64,000 nt of DNA from Desulfosporosinus youngiae DSM 17734 (GTDB lineage Bacteria; Bacillota; Desulfitobacteriia; Desulfitobacteriales; Desulfitobacteriaceae), in assembly GCF_000244895.1 (NCBI RefSeq), contig NZ_CM001441.1:4616198-4680197 (forward strand), given 5' to 3'. Shown piece by piece: positions 26,054 through 35,595 of the stretch; position 1 is the first letter of the stretch, and every line of letters starts with the position of its first letter. The notes under the pieces were generated by a model. The model had not been told where the DNA came from, searched no databases, and saw nothing but the letters and a program-made list of their open reading frames with translations. A program made the translations under genes and the position numbers.

Positions 26054-27862
26054 CTAACGCGGAAAACAAATCCAAAAGGTTGTTCCTTTTCCCATATCAC
26101 TCTCAACACGTACATTGCCACCATGAGCCTCTACAATCTGACGCACAATAGCAAGACCCAGGCCCATACCTCCATCTTTTCGAGAGCGTGCTTTATTCAC
26201 CCTGAAAAAACGATCGAAGATGTAGGGTAAAGCTTCTTTAGGAATTCCTTCCCCTTCATCTTGAACGACCAAACGTACCTCATTCTGTTCTTCCACCATA
26301 AAAACTCTGACTGTCTTTCCTTGTGGAGTATGACTCAAGGCATTGTCCAGAAGGTTGATAAAGACTTGCAAGAGCTGATCAGGGTTGGCATACAATTCTC
26401 CTGACCCCTTGGCGACTTCCAGATTGACGCCTAATTCCTGTGCTCTGCCTTGAAAGCGTTGGTCTATATCTAACATAAAACCTTCTAAATCGATAGCCAT
26501 AGGCTGTAAAACCTGCCCCCGTTCCATCCAATTAATTTCCTGTAAATTTTGCACTAAACGGGCCAATCGTTTGGCTTCTTCCAAAACTAAGTCAATGTAT
26601 TCTTCCTGTTGATCTTTAGGGATAACTTCATCTTGAATAGCTTCCAAATACCCCTGGATAAGATGCAAAGGAGTCCGAAGCTCATGTGTAACACTAGCCA
26701 AAAACTCCCGTCGTGTCTTTTCCGCTCGCAAAGAGGCAGTGACATCACGCAGCACAGCTACATGGCCGCATATCCCTTCAATTTCCTCCATAGGGGCCAT
26801 AACAATCTGCAAAACTTGAATCCCTATGGCAACTGTTTCGTTTTTTTCGCTTTGCTCCTCCCGTAAGGCTATCGCTTGGAGAATATCCGCAATTTGGGTT
26901 TTTCGTTCCTTAACTTCTATTTCATCGTCTTGCCACAAGGCCTTGGCCGAATCATTAGTATATTGAATTGAACCATCACAGCTCAACATAACAACTGCAT
27001 CGCTGATGCTTTCCAGAATCCCTTGAAGTAAGTTTTTCTCTTGAGAAAGCCAAGCCATATGGTTTTTCAGGCTCTCACCCATGGAATTTAAAGCCTCTGC
27101 TAACTCACCGATTTCGTCTTCACTTGAGACTCCTTGAATAGGCATAAAATCCCCTTTGGCCATTCGTTTTGCTCCCCGCTGCATTAGCCCAAGGGGACGG
27201 GTGACATGCTGGGCAAAAAAGAGGCTGACTGCAGTTGCTAAGAAAACAGCAATGAGTGATGCGTATAGAATCAAGCGACGAAAGGTCGCAATACTCTCCT
27301 GAATAGGAATAGGAGAACTCCCCAATAACACTACCCCTTTGACTGGATCAGTACCCATTGGGGTAGCGGCAAGCAACATAGCTTGTGCCCCGCCATTAAT
27401 CGGCAATGCCTTAATTGAGATGGTTTGACCCGCCAGAACCTGTTTTAAATTCCCCTCGGTAAAGAAATCCGAAGGCCTTAAGTTTCGATGCAACCCGCTT
27501 ATTGGGCCTCCCACAAATCCTCCGGGATACCATTCTAAATTATTTTGTATGCTTTGATTGCTGGTCGAACCTGATATAACGATTACATTGCCTTGGGGAT
27601 CGAGTAAAACTAATTGAGTTCCAGAGGTTAACTTAAGGGATTCAAGTAGGTTTAACCTTGAGTTCCAATCGGAAACAGCGGCAAAACGGGCTGAAATCTC
27701 GATTGCTTCTGAGCGAAGGGAATTTAATTTTTGTTGAAGATAAAAATCCCCAAAAAGCCAAGTAAGCGTGAACCCTAATCCTCCTAAAACCGCTAAAATT
27801 AGTAGGGTCATCGCTAACCATAGTTTGATAGAAATCGACCAGGCGTGAATTTTTGTAGCCAT
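26054..27862 (-). CDS. Sensor histidine kinase (HAMP-PAS-HisKA-HATPase)
   Basis: 602 aa membrane kinase. TM1 is about residues 13-36, followed by a 155-residue extracytoplasmic domain, TM2 about 193-215, HAMP to about 268, a PAS domain (ILESISDAVVMLSCDGSIQYTN), the phosphoacceptor His in SVTHELRTPLH near residue 398, and the ATP site with NLLDNALSHT, DEGEGIP, FDRFFR and GGMGLGLAI. Its ATG overlaps the regulator's stop (TAATG). Resembles ResE/PhoR-type kinases in layout; signal unknown. Confidence 0.93.
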   Translation of the reverse strand: MATKIHAWSISIKLWLAMTLLILAVLGGLGFTLTWLFGDFYLQQKLNSLRSEAIEISARFAAVSDWNSRLNLLESLKLTSGTQLVLLDPQGNVIVISGSTSNQSIQNNLEWYPGGFVGGPISGLHRNLRPSDFFTEGNLKQVLAGQTISIKALPINGGAQAMLLAATPMGTDPVKGVVLLGSSPIPIQESIATFRRLILYASLIAVFLATAVSLFFAQHVTRPLGLMQRGAKRMAKGDFMPIQGVSSEDEIGELAEALNSMGESLKNHMAWLSQEKNLLQGILESISDAVVMLSCDGSIQYTNDSAKALWQDDEIEVKERKTQIADILQAIALREEQSEKNETVAIGIQVLQIVMAPMEEIEGICGHVAVLRDVTASLRAEKTRREFLASVTHELRTPLHLIQGYLEAIQDEVIPKDQQEEYIDLVLEEAKRLARLVQNLQEINWMERGQVLQPMAIDLEGFMLDIDQRFQGRAQELGVNLEVAKGSGELYANPDQLLQVFINLLDNALSHTPQGKTVRVFMVEEQNEVRLVVQDEGEGIPKEALPYIFDRFFRVNKARSRKDGGMGLGLAIVRQIVEAHGGNVRVESDMGKGTTFWICFPR

Positions 27863-28551
27863 TACTGTACCTGATCAGGATCGAATTTATAACCAACGCC
27901 CCATACGGTGACTAACATCTTTTTAACACTTGGATGGAACAGCTTTTCGCGAAGCTTTTTGACGTGTGTATCAACCGTTCTGGCATCTCCATAAAAATCA
28001 TATCCCCAAACTGTTTCCATAAGTTGTTCCCGCGAAAAAACCCGCCCTTGATTCTTAGCCAGGAAATACAGCAAGTCAAATTCCAGAGGAGTTAAGTTAA
28101 TCACGTCATCTCCAATGCTTACCCGGTGCCGTTCTTTGTCGATTCTGAGCAGCCCCGCAGTTATCTCCGATGATACCATCTGAAGTTGGCCTCTCGACCG
28201 TCGCAAAAGTGCTTTTACCCGTGCGACCAACTCTTTCGTACTGAACGGTTTGACCAGATAATCATCCGCACCCAGTTCGAGACCCAGGACACGGTCAAAC
28301 TCCTCTCCCCGAGCGGTTAGCATTATGATTGGGAGCGCAGAACTCTCTCGAACTTCGCGGCAGACACGCCATCCATCAATGTCAGGCATCATAAGATCGA
28401 CAATCAATAGAGAAAACTGCCCTGAACGAAACTTATTCAAGGCGACCCGACCGTCCTCCGCTTCTTCTACAACAAAACCTTCTCGTTCCAGATATAATCT
28501 TACTAGACTTCTGATTTTCTCTTCGTCATCAACAATTAAAATCGGATCCAA
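27862..28551 (-). CDS. OmpR/PhoB-family response regulator
   Basis: 229 aa. Receiver domain: acidic pair in VDDEEKIRSL, phosphoacceptor Asp in LLIVDLMMPDIDGW (near residue 51), Thr/Ser in IIMLTARG and Lys in DYLVKPFS. C-terminal winged helix: NLTPLEFDLLYFLAKNQGRVFSREQL (split landmark) and DARTVDTHVKKLREKL. The start is TTG with AAGGAGAG eight bases upstream. Two TTCTAAC copies spaced 11 bp (28587-28604) upstream look like a binding site for this class, suggesting autoregulation. Confidence 0.94.
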   Translation of the reverse strand: MDPILIVDDEEKIRSLVRLYLEREGFVVEEAEDGRVALNKFRSGQFSLLIVDLMMPDIDGWRVCREVRESSALPIIMLTARGEEFDRVLGLELGADDYLVKPFSTKELVARVKALLRRSRGQLQMVSSEITAGLLRIDKERHRVSIGDDVINLTPLEFDLLYFLAKNQGRVFSREQLMETVWGYDFYGDARTVDTHVKKLREKLFHPSVKKMLVTVWGVGYKFDPDQVQ

Positions 28552-28586
28552 TTTACAAACTCTCCTTTGGCTAACCGATTAATCCA

Positions 28587-28604
28587 TTCTAACAATTTTC
28601 TAAC
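28587..28604 (-). promoter_or_regulatory. Direct repeat likely bound by the response regulator
   Basis: GTTAGAA occurs twice on the minus strand with 11-bp start-to-start spacing, one helical turn, the usual layout for OmpR/PhoB-family tandem dimers. It lies 36 bp before the regulator's start codon. Confidence 0.4.
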
Positions 28605-28663
28605 ATTAAGTTTACCACTTATCCGTGAATATTGTGTGATTAAACTATGATGTATATAGAAAA

Positions 28664-29026
28664 CTAGTCTTGTAAAGCCGCTTTTATCCAATTCACCTCT
28701 GGCTGTTCCCCAATCCAACGGATTGCCATTACATCAAATCTTATACACGGCCAGCTGGAATATCCTTTTTGGAGTAAATAATACGACGCGATTGCCTTTA
28801 ATCTCCGGGCTTTTTGATGAGTAATACTTTCTTCACCCCATCCTCGATACGAAGAGCGTCTGGTTCGTACCTCCATGAATACTAGTACTTTTTCATCACG
28901 TACTATTATATCCATTTCTCCTTTTGGACAACGATAATTTCGATTAACTATTTTTAAGCCGGACTCTATTAATAAGCGTGCTGCAAATTCTTCACCGGAT
29001 TTCCCTAAAGATTGTTTATTCTCCAC
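28664..29026 (-). CDS. yraN: YraN family (UPF0102) nuclease-fold protein
   Basis: 120 aa, the family's usual size; restriction-endonuclease-like fold, function not settled. Landmarks: GKSGEEFAARLLIESGLKIVNRNYR (residues 8-32), the acidic site GEMDIIVRD and VFMEVRTRRS, matching the E...D...ExR pattern. GTG start; the AGGAG box is about 12 nt away, longer than usual. In many Firmicutes yraN sits with rnhB and rbgA; here it is 10 kb away, split off by the nuo operon, which suggests an insertion of nuo or a rearrangement. Confidence 0.88.
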   Translation of the reverse strand: MENKQSLGKSGEEFAARLLIESGLKIVNRNYRCPKGEMDIIVRDEKVLVFMEVRTRRSSYRGWGEESITHQKARRLKAIASYYLLQKGYSSWPCIRFDVMAIRWIGEQPEVNWIKAALQD

Positions 29027-29382
29027 AAAGCCAGACAGCTCCTTTTAATAAAACGTTCTTAATATCCAACACGACCTATACCAAGACTATCTATATTGTA
29101 CCTTTAAATGCCTCATTTACAAAATCAAAACTCAATAACAAAATGAAGCTCAAATCCATTTGCAGCAACACCCGTTTCAGTTATTGTGCAGGTAAAGAAA
29201 ACCCGGCTTCGCCGTACCTTAAACGCATACTCTTAAGTGAGGCGAAGTCGCTGGTTGCCCTTATGCACCCCCAGACTTATACTTTATGATATGTTTAGAA
29301 AAGAGATTCCCAGTAAATACTGAGAATCTCTTTTCGTCATAGTTAAAGAAACTATTCAAGAACAATGCTGACAAACACGCCC
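29027..29382. other. 356-bp gap between nuoN and yraN
   Basis: Holds the nuo terminator (29298-29335), an inverted repeat CGGCTTCGCC / GGCGAAGTCG (29204-29250) around an inner CTTAA/TTAAG pair, and a possible yraN promoter TTGTAA-16-TACAAT (29095-29122, minus). A 103-aa plus-strand frame here has no ribosome site and is not called. Confidence 0.5.
29298..29335 (-). terminator. Terminator of the nuo operon
   Basis: Twelve-bp perfect stem GAAAAGAGATTC / GAATCTCTTTTC plus an inner CAGT/ACTG stem, 48 bp after the nuoN stop. U-rich 3' arm on the minus strand. Confidence 0.7.
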
Positions 29383-30825
29383 TTAGAACAAGCTTTGCGC
29401 TGCGGCAATGGCCATCTTAGCCAGCGGGGTCGGATAAAGACCAATGGCAATGGTTATTAACATAGTAAATACCATCGTAAACTTCGCAGCCCCATGGACT
29501 GGAACCTCAGGCAAGCCCTCGCCATCAGCAAGGAACATCACCTTAACCACCGACAGATAATAATAGACGGAAATCATGCTCATGACGAACCCGATATAAG
29601 CAATAGCCACATATCCTTGATCCATAGCGGCTGAGAAGAGATAGAACTTCCCTACGAATCCGGCAAGCGGCGGAATTCCGGCTAAAGACAGCAGCGATGC
29701 CGTCATGACAACCGTTGACAAGGGAGATCGGTGCCACAATCCGGCCAGATCCCTGATTTCACTGCTGTCCTGCTTCTCTGCCACAAGCGTCGCTACGGCA
29801 AAGGCTCCCATATTGGCGAAGACATAGATCATCGCGTAGAAAAGAACCCCTTTGATACCCGCTGCCGATTCAGCAATGATACCTACCATTAAATAACCGG
29901 CTTGAGCAATACTGGAAAACGCCAACAGACGTTTGATGTTGGTTTGAGGAATAGCGGCCAAGTTTCCAACAATCATGGTGATCGCCGCCAAAACAAGGAG
30001 AAGGGTTTGTCCCGTCGCCGTAAAGGCTTGGCTATTCATGGTCAAGAGGTAAACCCGGATCAGCACGGCAAAGGCTGCTGCTTTGGAGGCGATCGCCAGG
30101 AAGGCTGTGACCGGTGTCGGTGCCCCTTCATAGATATCCGGTCCCCAAAGATGGAACGGAACCAGGGAAATCTTAAAGCCCAATCCGGCCAGCAGGAAAA
30201 CCGTCGCCAGGAAGCTTGCGGGGGTAAAGGTGCCGCCCAGCCTGCCGGCAATTTCTATAAGCTGAGTTGATCCGGTCAGTCCGTAAATCAGGCTGATGCC
30301 GTAGAGTAAGATGGCTGATGATGTAGCACCCAGTACCAGGTACTTAATTCCAGCTTCTGAAGAACGCGGATCATCGGCCAGATAGGCCACCAGAATATAG
30401 AAGGAAATCGTCATTAGCTCCAGGCCCACATACATGGTAATCAGTTCGCCCGACCCGGCCATGAGCATCATTCCCAAGGTTGCCGCTAAGAGCAGGGCAT
30501 AGAATTCCCCGCGATGTTTCGGCAATTTCTGCACATACCCGCCTGAAGAGAGCACCACGAGCAGGGCAGCCGACAGGAAGAGCACTTTGAAATAGACGGC
30601 AAACTGATCGTGCATATACAATCCGCCTAAAAAGGCTGCTTCCGGACCACAGAAAAAGTCATACAAGGTATAAGCAAGAACGCCTAATAAGGAGAAAACC
30701 GTGAGCGGCATCATGCCTTTCCGAGCGCCGGCTGGAATCAGTAGTCCAATGGCCAACAGAATCAAGGACAGCAGAGCTAAAGCTATTTCAGGTGCCAGCA
30801 CTGTAGTGATATTGAACTCTACCAT
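29383..30825 (-). CDS. nuoN: NADH-quinone oxidoreductase-type complex, subunit N
   Basis: Antiporter-like proton-pumping membrane subunit. 480 aa with about 14 hydrophobic segments. Key features of the MrpD-like fold: the Glu in YVGLELMTISFY and the Lys-bearing broken helix region FKISLVPFHLWGPDIYEGAPTP (residues around 220-240), plus KRLLAFSSIAQAGY. Start ATG overlaps the nuoM stop (TAATG) with GGGAGGG upstream. Last gene of the operon. Confidence 0.96.
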   Translation of the reverse strand: MVEFNITTVLAPEIALALLSLILLAIGLLIPAGARKGMMPLTVFSLLGVLAYTLYDFFCGPEAAFLGGLYMHDQFAVYFKVLFLSAALLVVLSSGGYVQKLPKHRGEFYALLLAATLGMMLMAGSGELITMYVGLELMTISFYILVAYLADDPRSSEAGIKYLVLGATSSAILLYGISLIYGLTGSTQLIEIAGRLGGTFTPASFLATVFLLAGLGFKISLVPFHLWGPDIYEGAPTPVTAFLAIASKAAAFAVLIRVYLLTMNSQAFTATGQTLLLVLAAITMIVGNLAAIPQTNIKRLLAFSSIAQAGYLMVGIIAESAAGIKGVLFYAMIYVFANMGAFAVATLVAEKQDSSEIRDLAGLWHRSPLSTVVMTASLLSLAGIPPLAGFVGKFYLFSAAMDQGYVAIAYIGFVMSMISVYYYLSVVKVMFLADGEGLPEVPVHGAAKFTMVFTMLITIAIGLYPTPLAKMAIAAAQSLF

Positions 30826-32372
30826 TAGAACAACCCTCCCATCTTCGCCTGACTCACCGTCTCAAGGACCTTGGCAAGGCCTGAGGAGGTAACTCCGGTA
30901 TCAATCATACCCAGTAAAAGGTTCGGGAATATTCCTGCAGCAAAGATCACGACAGTGAATAATACCAGCGGAACTAGTTCAGGTCCGCGAATATCCGTCA
31001 GATGATCCCATTCGGAACGGCGCGGCCCGAAGAGAACGTTGGCGATCGTCCGTAAAATATAGACGGCTGTAAAGATTATCCCGGCAATTCCCAGCACGGT
31101 GTGGACCGGCAATACCTTAATGGCTCCCATAAAAATCGTGAATTCCGCAATGAAGTTGACGGTTCCCGGCAAGCCCAGGGAAGCCATACCTGCAATCACG
31201 AATCCGATGGCCAAGCGCGGCACCTGATGGGCCAGTCCGCCGAGATCGGCGATATTGCGGGTATGAGTCTTCTCGTAGATAAAACCGATCATGGAGAAGA
31301 ACAGCGCTGCCATGACACCGTGGGCAAACATCATGGCCACGGCACCGGTTGCTGCGGTGGGCGTCAAGGCTGCGACGGCGATGATTACATACCCCATATG
31401 GCTGACGGAGGAATATCCCACGACATATTTGAGGTCTTTCTGAGCCAGGGCGATGAACGCGGCATAAAGCACACTGACAACGGCCAGAGTCGCAATGTAC
31501 GGAGCCCAGAATTTTGCTCCGATGGGCAGGACATAGATTCCTAAACGGATTAAGCCATAGCCCCCGATTTTCTTCAGGACACCCGCGTGAATCATACTGA
31601 CCGCCGTAGGCGCGCCGGCATATCCGTCCGGTGACCAGGAGTGGAAGGGGAACATGGAAATCAGAGATCCGAATCCGATGATCATTAAGGCAAAGGCGAC
31701 CTTTTGGAAAGCGGGGCTGTAGAGGTCTTGCCTTGCTGCCAGCTGATCAAACATAAAGGTCGGGTTGCCATTGGCACCGGCTGCCAGGTAGAGAGCCACC
31801 ATTCCGACCAGCAGGAAGGCTGATCCGATCAGCAGGTAAATGGTCAGCTTCATGGCTGCGTATTCTTTGGTAACCCGTTTGGTGCTGCCCCAGATGATTA
31901 CCATGATATAGATGGGAATGACCACGATTTCATAGAAGAGGAAGAAGATAAACAGATCCCGGGCAATAAAGGTTCCCATAACCCCGGCAATCAGAATCAG
32001 CAGTAAAATGAAGAATTCTTTAACCCGCTTATCTATATTCCAGGAAGCATAGATCGAAGCGAAACCGATGAGGTTGGTCAGCAGAAGCATGGGTAAGCTT
32101 AAGCCGTCAACACCCAGGGCTAAGTTGACGCCAAGATCGGGAACCCAGGGAATGGTCAGGGTATACTGCATTCCGCCCAGTGCCCATTGATAGTTAAAGA
32201 AGGCGTAAAGGGAGAAGGCTAAGGAGACAAACATCCCCATGGCTGCCACTAGTTTTATGGTTTTGGTCTCTTCTTTGGGCAAGAAGACGATCAGCAGCAT
32301 GGCCGCTAAGGGTGCCAGTATGGTGAAGGGCAGCAGCATGGACAGTGAACCCACTGTTGGTAGTGCAGACAT
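30825..32372 (-). CDS. nuoM: NADH-quinone oxidoreductase-type complex, subunit M
   Basis: Second antiporter-like subunit, 515 aa, about 14 hydrophobic segments. FFLFYEIVVIPIYIMV carries the conserved Glu; FPFHSWSPDGYAGAPTAVSMIHAGVLKKIG (around residues 235-265) carries the Lys and broken helix; KDLKYVVGYSSVSHMGYV follows. ATG overlaps the nuoL stop (TAATG), GGGAGGTG upstream. Part of nuoABCDHIJKLMN. Confidence 0.96.
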   Translation of the reverse strand: MSALPTVGSLSMLLPFTILAPLAAMLLIVFLPKEETKTIKLVAAMGMFVSLAFSLYAFFNYQWALGGMQYTLTIPWVPDLGVNLALGVDGLSLPMLLLTNLIGFASIYASWNIDKRVKEFFILLLILIAGVMGTFIARDLFIFFLFYEIVVIPIYIMVIIWGSTKRVTKEYAAMKLTIYLLIGSAFLLVGMVALYLAAGANGNPTFMFDQLAARQDLYSPAFQKVAFALMIIGFGSLISMFPFHSWSPDGYAGAPTAVSMIHAGVLKKIGGYGLIRLGIYVLPIGAKFWAPYIATLAVVSVLYAAFIALAQKDLKYVVGYSSVSHMGYVIIAVAALTPTAATGAVAMMFAHGVMAALFFSMIGFIYEKTHTRNIADLGGLAHQVPRLAIGFVIAGMASLGLPGTVNFIAEFTIFMGAIKVLPVHTVLGIAGIIFTAVYILRTIANVLFGPRRSEWDHLTDIRGPELVPLVLFTVVIFAAGIFPNLLLGMIDTGVTSSGLAKVLETVSQAKMGGLF

Positions 32373-34318
32373 TATTTCACACCTCCCAGCGTCGCTAAGG
32401 GGTTAAGCGCTGTCAGCTGACCTTCCCCGAAGGCGAAGACCATGAATATAGCGACGACCGCGATAAAGAAGACCATAGCATAGGTTTGTAGTTGTCCTGT
32501 ATTGGTCCGGCGAAGAACTTTACCGCTGCCCCGTGTCATTAAAGCAAGCCCGTTAACCACGCCGTCAACGATATAGATGTCAAACCAGTAGAGAACTTTT
32601 GCCATTCCATCCATGATGTGATGGATCAGCCAGAGATAGATCTCGTCGATATAATATTTGTTTTTGAGCAGCTTATACACGCCTGAGAAGCGTGCCGCTA
32701 CATGATCCGCCGAGATAAGGTGCTTGACGTAGGTGACATAAGCCAAACCGATACCGATCAGTCCCGCGAGAACGGAAATTCCGGCCAGGAACCAGTCGAT
32801 TGCTTCATGATGATGGACTCCATAGTGAACATAGTAAGCAAAGTTATGCTCCGGTAAGGCTACAAATCCGCCAAATACACTAAAGAAGGCCAGAATCATC
32901 AGGGGAATGGTCATGCTCCAGGGCGACTCATGGGGATGGTTTTCCGGCTTTTCCGGCCCCATAAAGACGACAAAGAACAATCTTGACATATAGAAGGCTG
33001 TTAAGAAGGCCGTAAACAGACCTACTGCATAAATAATGGGATGACCGTTATGCAAGGCGTTGGCCAGAATTTCGTCTTTCGACCAGAAGCCTGCAAAGGG
33101 CGGCATTCCGGAGATGGCTAATACGCCGATGAAAAAGGTCCAGCCTGTGATCGGCATCTTTTTCCAAAGCCCGCCCATATCCCAAATGTCTTGCTTATGA
33201 TGCATGGCATAGATGACAGAACCGGCACCTAAGAACATTAACGCTTTGAAAAAGGCATGGGTCATTAAATGGAACATGGATCCCGAGTAGGAACCGACAC
33301 CGAGGGCAAACATCATATAGCCCAGCTGGCTTAAGGTAGAGTAGGCCAAAATCCGCTTGATGTCGTCTTGAGCGATGGCAATGGATGCCGCAAAGATGGC
33401 CGTAAACGCTCCTAAACCTGCAATAAACTGTAAGGCCATCGGGGAGGCGTGATCAAAGAGAAAATACATTCGCGCCACTAAATACACACCGGCAACAACC
33501 ATGGTTGCAGCATGGATCAAGGCACTAACCGGTGTAGGGCCTTCCATAGCGTCCGGGAGCCAGACGTGAAGGGGAAACTGTCCGGATTTCCCGATGGGGC
33601 CCATAAAGACAAGGAACGCCATGATGGTCACATAGCCTGCCGTGCCGATGATTGCGACGTCTTGGATGTTGGTATTCAAGACCGCAGAGAGTGCCGCAAA
33701 GTCGAGGGTTCCAAATTTCGTATAGAGGAACAGCATCCCCAGCAGTAAGCCAAAGTCTCCGACACGAGTGGTAATGAAGGCTTTCTTGGCGGCTTCCCGG
33801 GCAGATACTTTAAAGAACCAGAATCCAATTAAGAGATAGGAACATAAGCCGACCAATTCCCAGAAAATAAAGAGTTGCAATAGATTGGTTGCCAGAACCA
33901 TACCCAGCATCGAGGATGCAAACAAGGATTGGTATGCATAGTAACGGGAAAATCCTTCATCTCCATGCATATATCCTAAGGAGTAGATTTGCACCATTGA
34001 GGCCACCAGGGTAACAACAAACAACATCATGGCACTTAAGGGATCGACAATGGTTCCAAAATCGATCTGCAGTCCCACAATATTCAGCCAATTCACATTG
34101 ACGATCGCTGGATGTTCCACAATTTTTTCACCCGCTTGAATAACGCCTAAGCCTATAGCAATGGCCAGGCCGAGCGCGGTAAGAATAGCGAGAATCGACA
34201 CTGTGGAAGACAGTCGTTTGGATCGTTTCGTGATAAAGGCGATGATTAGAAACGACAAGAAGGGCAAAGCGGGAATTAACCATGCCCACTGAAAGAGATC
34301 ATGCATTTCCTTGAACAC
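32372..34318 (-). CDS. nuoL: NADH-quinone oxidoreductase-type complex, subunit L
   Basis: Distal antiporter-like subunit, 648 aa, with about 16 hydrophobic segments and the long C-terminal lateral helix region (IDEIYLWLIHHIMDGMAKVLYWFDIYIVDGVV). Core motifs: FIFWELVGLCSYLLIGFW and GKSGQFPLHVWLPDAMEGPTPVSALIHAATMV (around residues 235-265). The GTG at 34316-34318 or the ATG four codons later (34306) may be the start; GGTAGG lies upstream of both. Confidence 0.96.
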   Translation of the reverse strand: MFKEMHDLFQWAWLIPALPFLSFLIIAFITKRSKRLSSTVSILAILTALGLAIAIGLGVIQAGEKIVEHPAIVNVNWLNIVGLQIDFGTIVDPLSAMMLFVVTLVASMVQIYSLGYMHGDEGFSRYYAYQSLFASSMLGMVLATNLLQLFIFWELVGLCSYLLIGFWFFKVSAREAAKKAFITTRVGDFGLLLGMLFLYTKFGTLDFAALSAVLNTNIQDVAIIGTAGYVTIMAFLVFMGPIGKSGQFPLHVWLPDAMEGPTPVSALIHAATMVVAGVYLVARMYFLFDHASPMALQFIAGLGAFTAIFAASIAIAQDDIKRILAYSTLSQLGYMMFALGVGSYSGSMFHLMTHAFFKALMFLGAGSVIYAMHHKQDIWDMGGLWKKMPITGWTFFIGVLAISGMPPFAGFWSKDEILANALHNGHPIIYAVGLFTAFLTAFYMSRLFFVVFMGPEKPENHPHESPWSMTIPLMILAFFSVFGGFVALPEHNFAYYVHYGVHHHEAIDWFLAGISVLAGLIGIGLAYVTYVKHLISADHVAARFSGVYKLLKNKYYIDEIYLWLIHHIMDGMAKVLYWFDIYIVDGVVNGLALMTRGSGKVLRRTNTGQLQTYAMVFFIAVVAIFMVFAFGEGQLTALNPLATLGGVK

Positions 34319-34339
34319 CTACCTTCTCCATAGTCTCTC

Positions 34340-34687
34340 TTACCACTTTAACCAATTTAATTCGTCCACGTTGGTTGACCGGCGATTACGATAAATGGTA
34401 ATAATCAAAGCCAGTCCAACGGCTACTTCAGCAGCTGCGATGACAATTACGAATATGGCTGCCACATGCCCGGTCAGCAAGTAGTGCACATCAATCTTCT
34501 GGTTCCAAAGGAAGCGATTGAAGGCCACAAAGTTGATATTGACGGCATTAAGCATCAGCTCAATGGACATGAGCAAGGCAATAATATTTCTCTTGGCAAA
34601 GACTCCGTACAGCCCCAAACAAAAGAGCATGGCGCCAACTAAGAGATAGGTAGAAAGCCCAACACTTAAATTACTCAAATTCATCAT
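34340..34687 (-). CDS. nuoK: NADH-quinone oxidoreductase-type complex, subunit K
   Basis: 115 aa, three membrane segments. Carries the two conserved acidic membrane residues in [16 protein letters not shown] and [15 protein letters not shown], both needed for proton coupling in homologues. Slightly longer at the N-terminus than the usual 100-105 aa. The ATG overlaps the nuoJ stop as ATGATGA. Confidence 0.95.
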   Translation of the reverse strand: MMNLSNLSVGLSTYLLVGAMLFCLGLYGVFAKRNIIALLMSIELMLNAVNINFVAFNRFLWNQKIDVHYLLTGHVAAIFVIVIAAAEVAVGLALIITIYRNRRSTNVDELNWLKW

Positions 34688-35187
34688 TTGCTTTCTTTCA
34701 CTCCCTTCGCCAGGATTACGGCTCCAATTAAGGCAACGGTAAGCAAAACAGCTGAAGCTTCAAAGGGAATCATAAATTGGGAGAGTAAGAGTAATGACAT
34801 GTCTTCAGCCGACCCTCCGCCTGTCCACGGTGTCGGTAACACCCGCCAGTCCGCATTGGTGAGAACGACCAGCGCAATCATGGCAAACACGGACACAGCT
34901 ACCAGCGCACCTACCATCCAACGACGGTTTTCCGGACTGCTTTCCCGAACATCACCCCGCAGGGTTAACATGACTGCAAAGACAACCATGACGGCCACCG
35001 CGCCTGTATAAATCAGCAGTTGTACAGCCGCCAAAAAATCTGCATTCATCAGAATGTAAAGGACCGCAACCCCTGCAAAGGAAAGTGCCAGATAGAAAGC
35101 GCTATGCACGATGTTCTTTGATGTAACAACACCCCATGCAGCAGCAATCGCCAATATGGCAAATACAAAGAAAACGATAGTGCTCAC
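34684..35187 (-). CDS. nuoJ: NADH-quinone oxidoreductase-type complex, subunit J
   Basis: 167 aa, five membrane segments. Conserved block [19 protein letters not shown] includes the Tyr and the pi-bulge helix typical of NuoJ. GTG start with AGGTGAA upstream; begins two bases after the nuoI stop. Confidence 0.94.
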   Translation of the reverse strand: MSTIVFFVFAILAIAAAWGVVTSKNIVHSAFYLALSFAGVAVLYILMNADFLAAVQLLIYTGAVAVMVVFAVMLTLRGDVRESSPENRRWMVGALVAVSVFAMIALVVLTNADWRVLPTPWTGGGSAEDMSLLLLSQFMIPFEASAVLLTVALIGAVILAKGVKESK

Positions 35188-35189
35188 GC

Positions 35190-35591
35190 TTACTTCACCT
35201 GCCCTTTCCGCTCAGCCCGTTGCATCATATCCCAAATTAAATCGTCAGGTTCAAAGATAGAGTTCTCGAATTCCTGCGTGACTGTCAAAGCTTTGGTCGG
35301 GCATACTTCTGTGCACATACCACAGAACAAGCAACGCCCAACATTCATATGATAGCTTTTAAGAACCTTTTTGTTGCTTTCATTCTTTTCACTGGTTAGT
35401 TTAATAACCGAGTTTGGACAGGCCATCGCACACATGTTACAAGAGATGCATTTGTCCGGCTGCAGCCCCATGGAACTACGCACCTTGGTCGGAAGGGTTG
35501 GTTTTACCTCGGGGTAAAACTCAGTGATATTGGGACCGACCATGCGTTTGAGCGTGATGCCTAAACCTTGTAGTAGACCTTTACCAAACAC
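35190..35591 (-). CDS. nuoI: NADH-quinone oxidoreductase-type complex, 2x[4Fe-4S] subunit I
   Basis: Ferredoxin-like subunit carrying clusters N6a and N6b next to NuoB. 133 aa. Two complete motifs: CISCNMCAMACP and CLFCGMCTEVCP. GTG start with AGGAGGG upstream; four bases separate the nuoH stop. Because NuoE, F and G are missing, NuoI and NuoB are the only iron-sulphur subunits encoded here, so electrons probably enter from another donor such as ferredoxin. Confidence 0.95.
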   Translation of the reverse strand: MFGKGLLQGLGITLKRMVGPNITEFYPEVKPTLPTKVRSSMGLQPDKCISCNMCAMACPNSVIKLTSEKNESNKKVLKSYHMNVGRCLFCGMCTEVCPTKALTVTQEFENSIFEPDDLIWDMMQRAERKGQVK

Positions 35592-35595
35592 TATG

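Noticed and set aside
28978-29289. 103-aa plus-strand frame in the nuoN-yraN gap
   Set aside because: Low-complexity, overlaps yraN's start, no ribosome site; the region has hairpins and a terminator instead.
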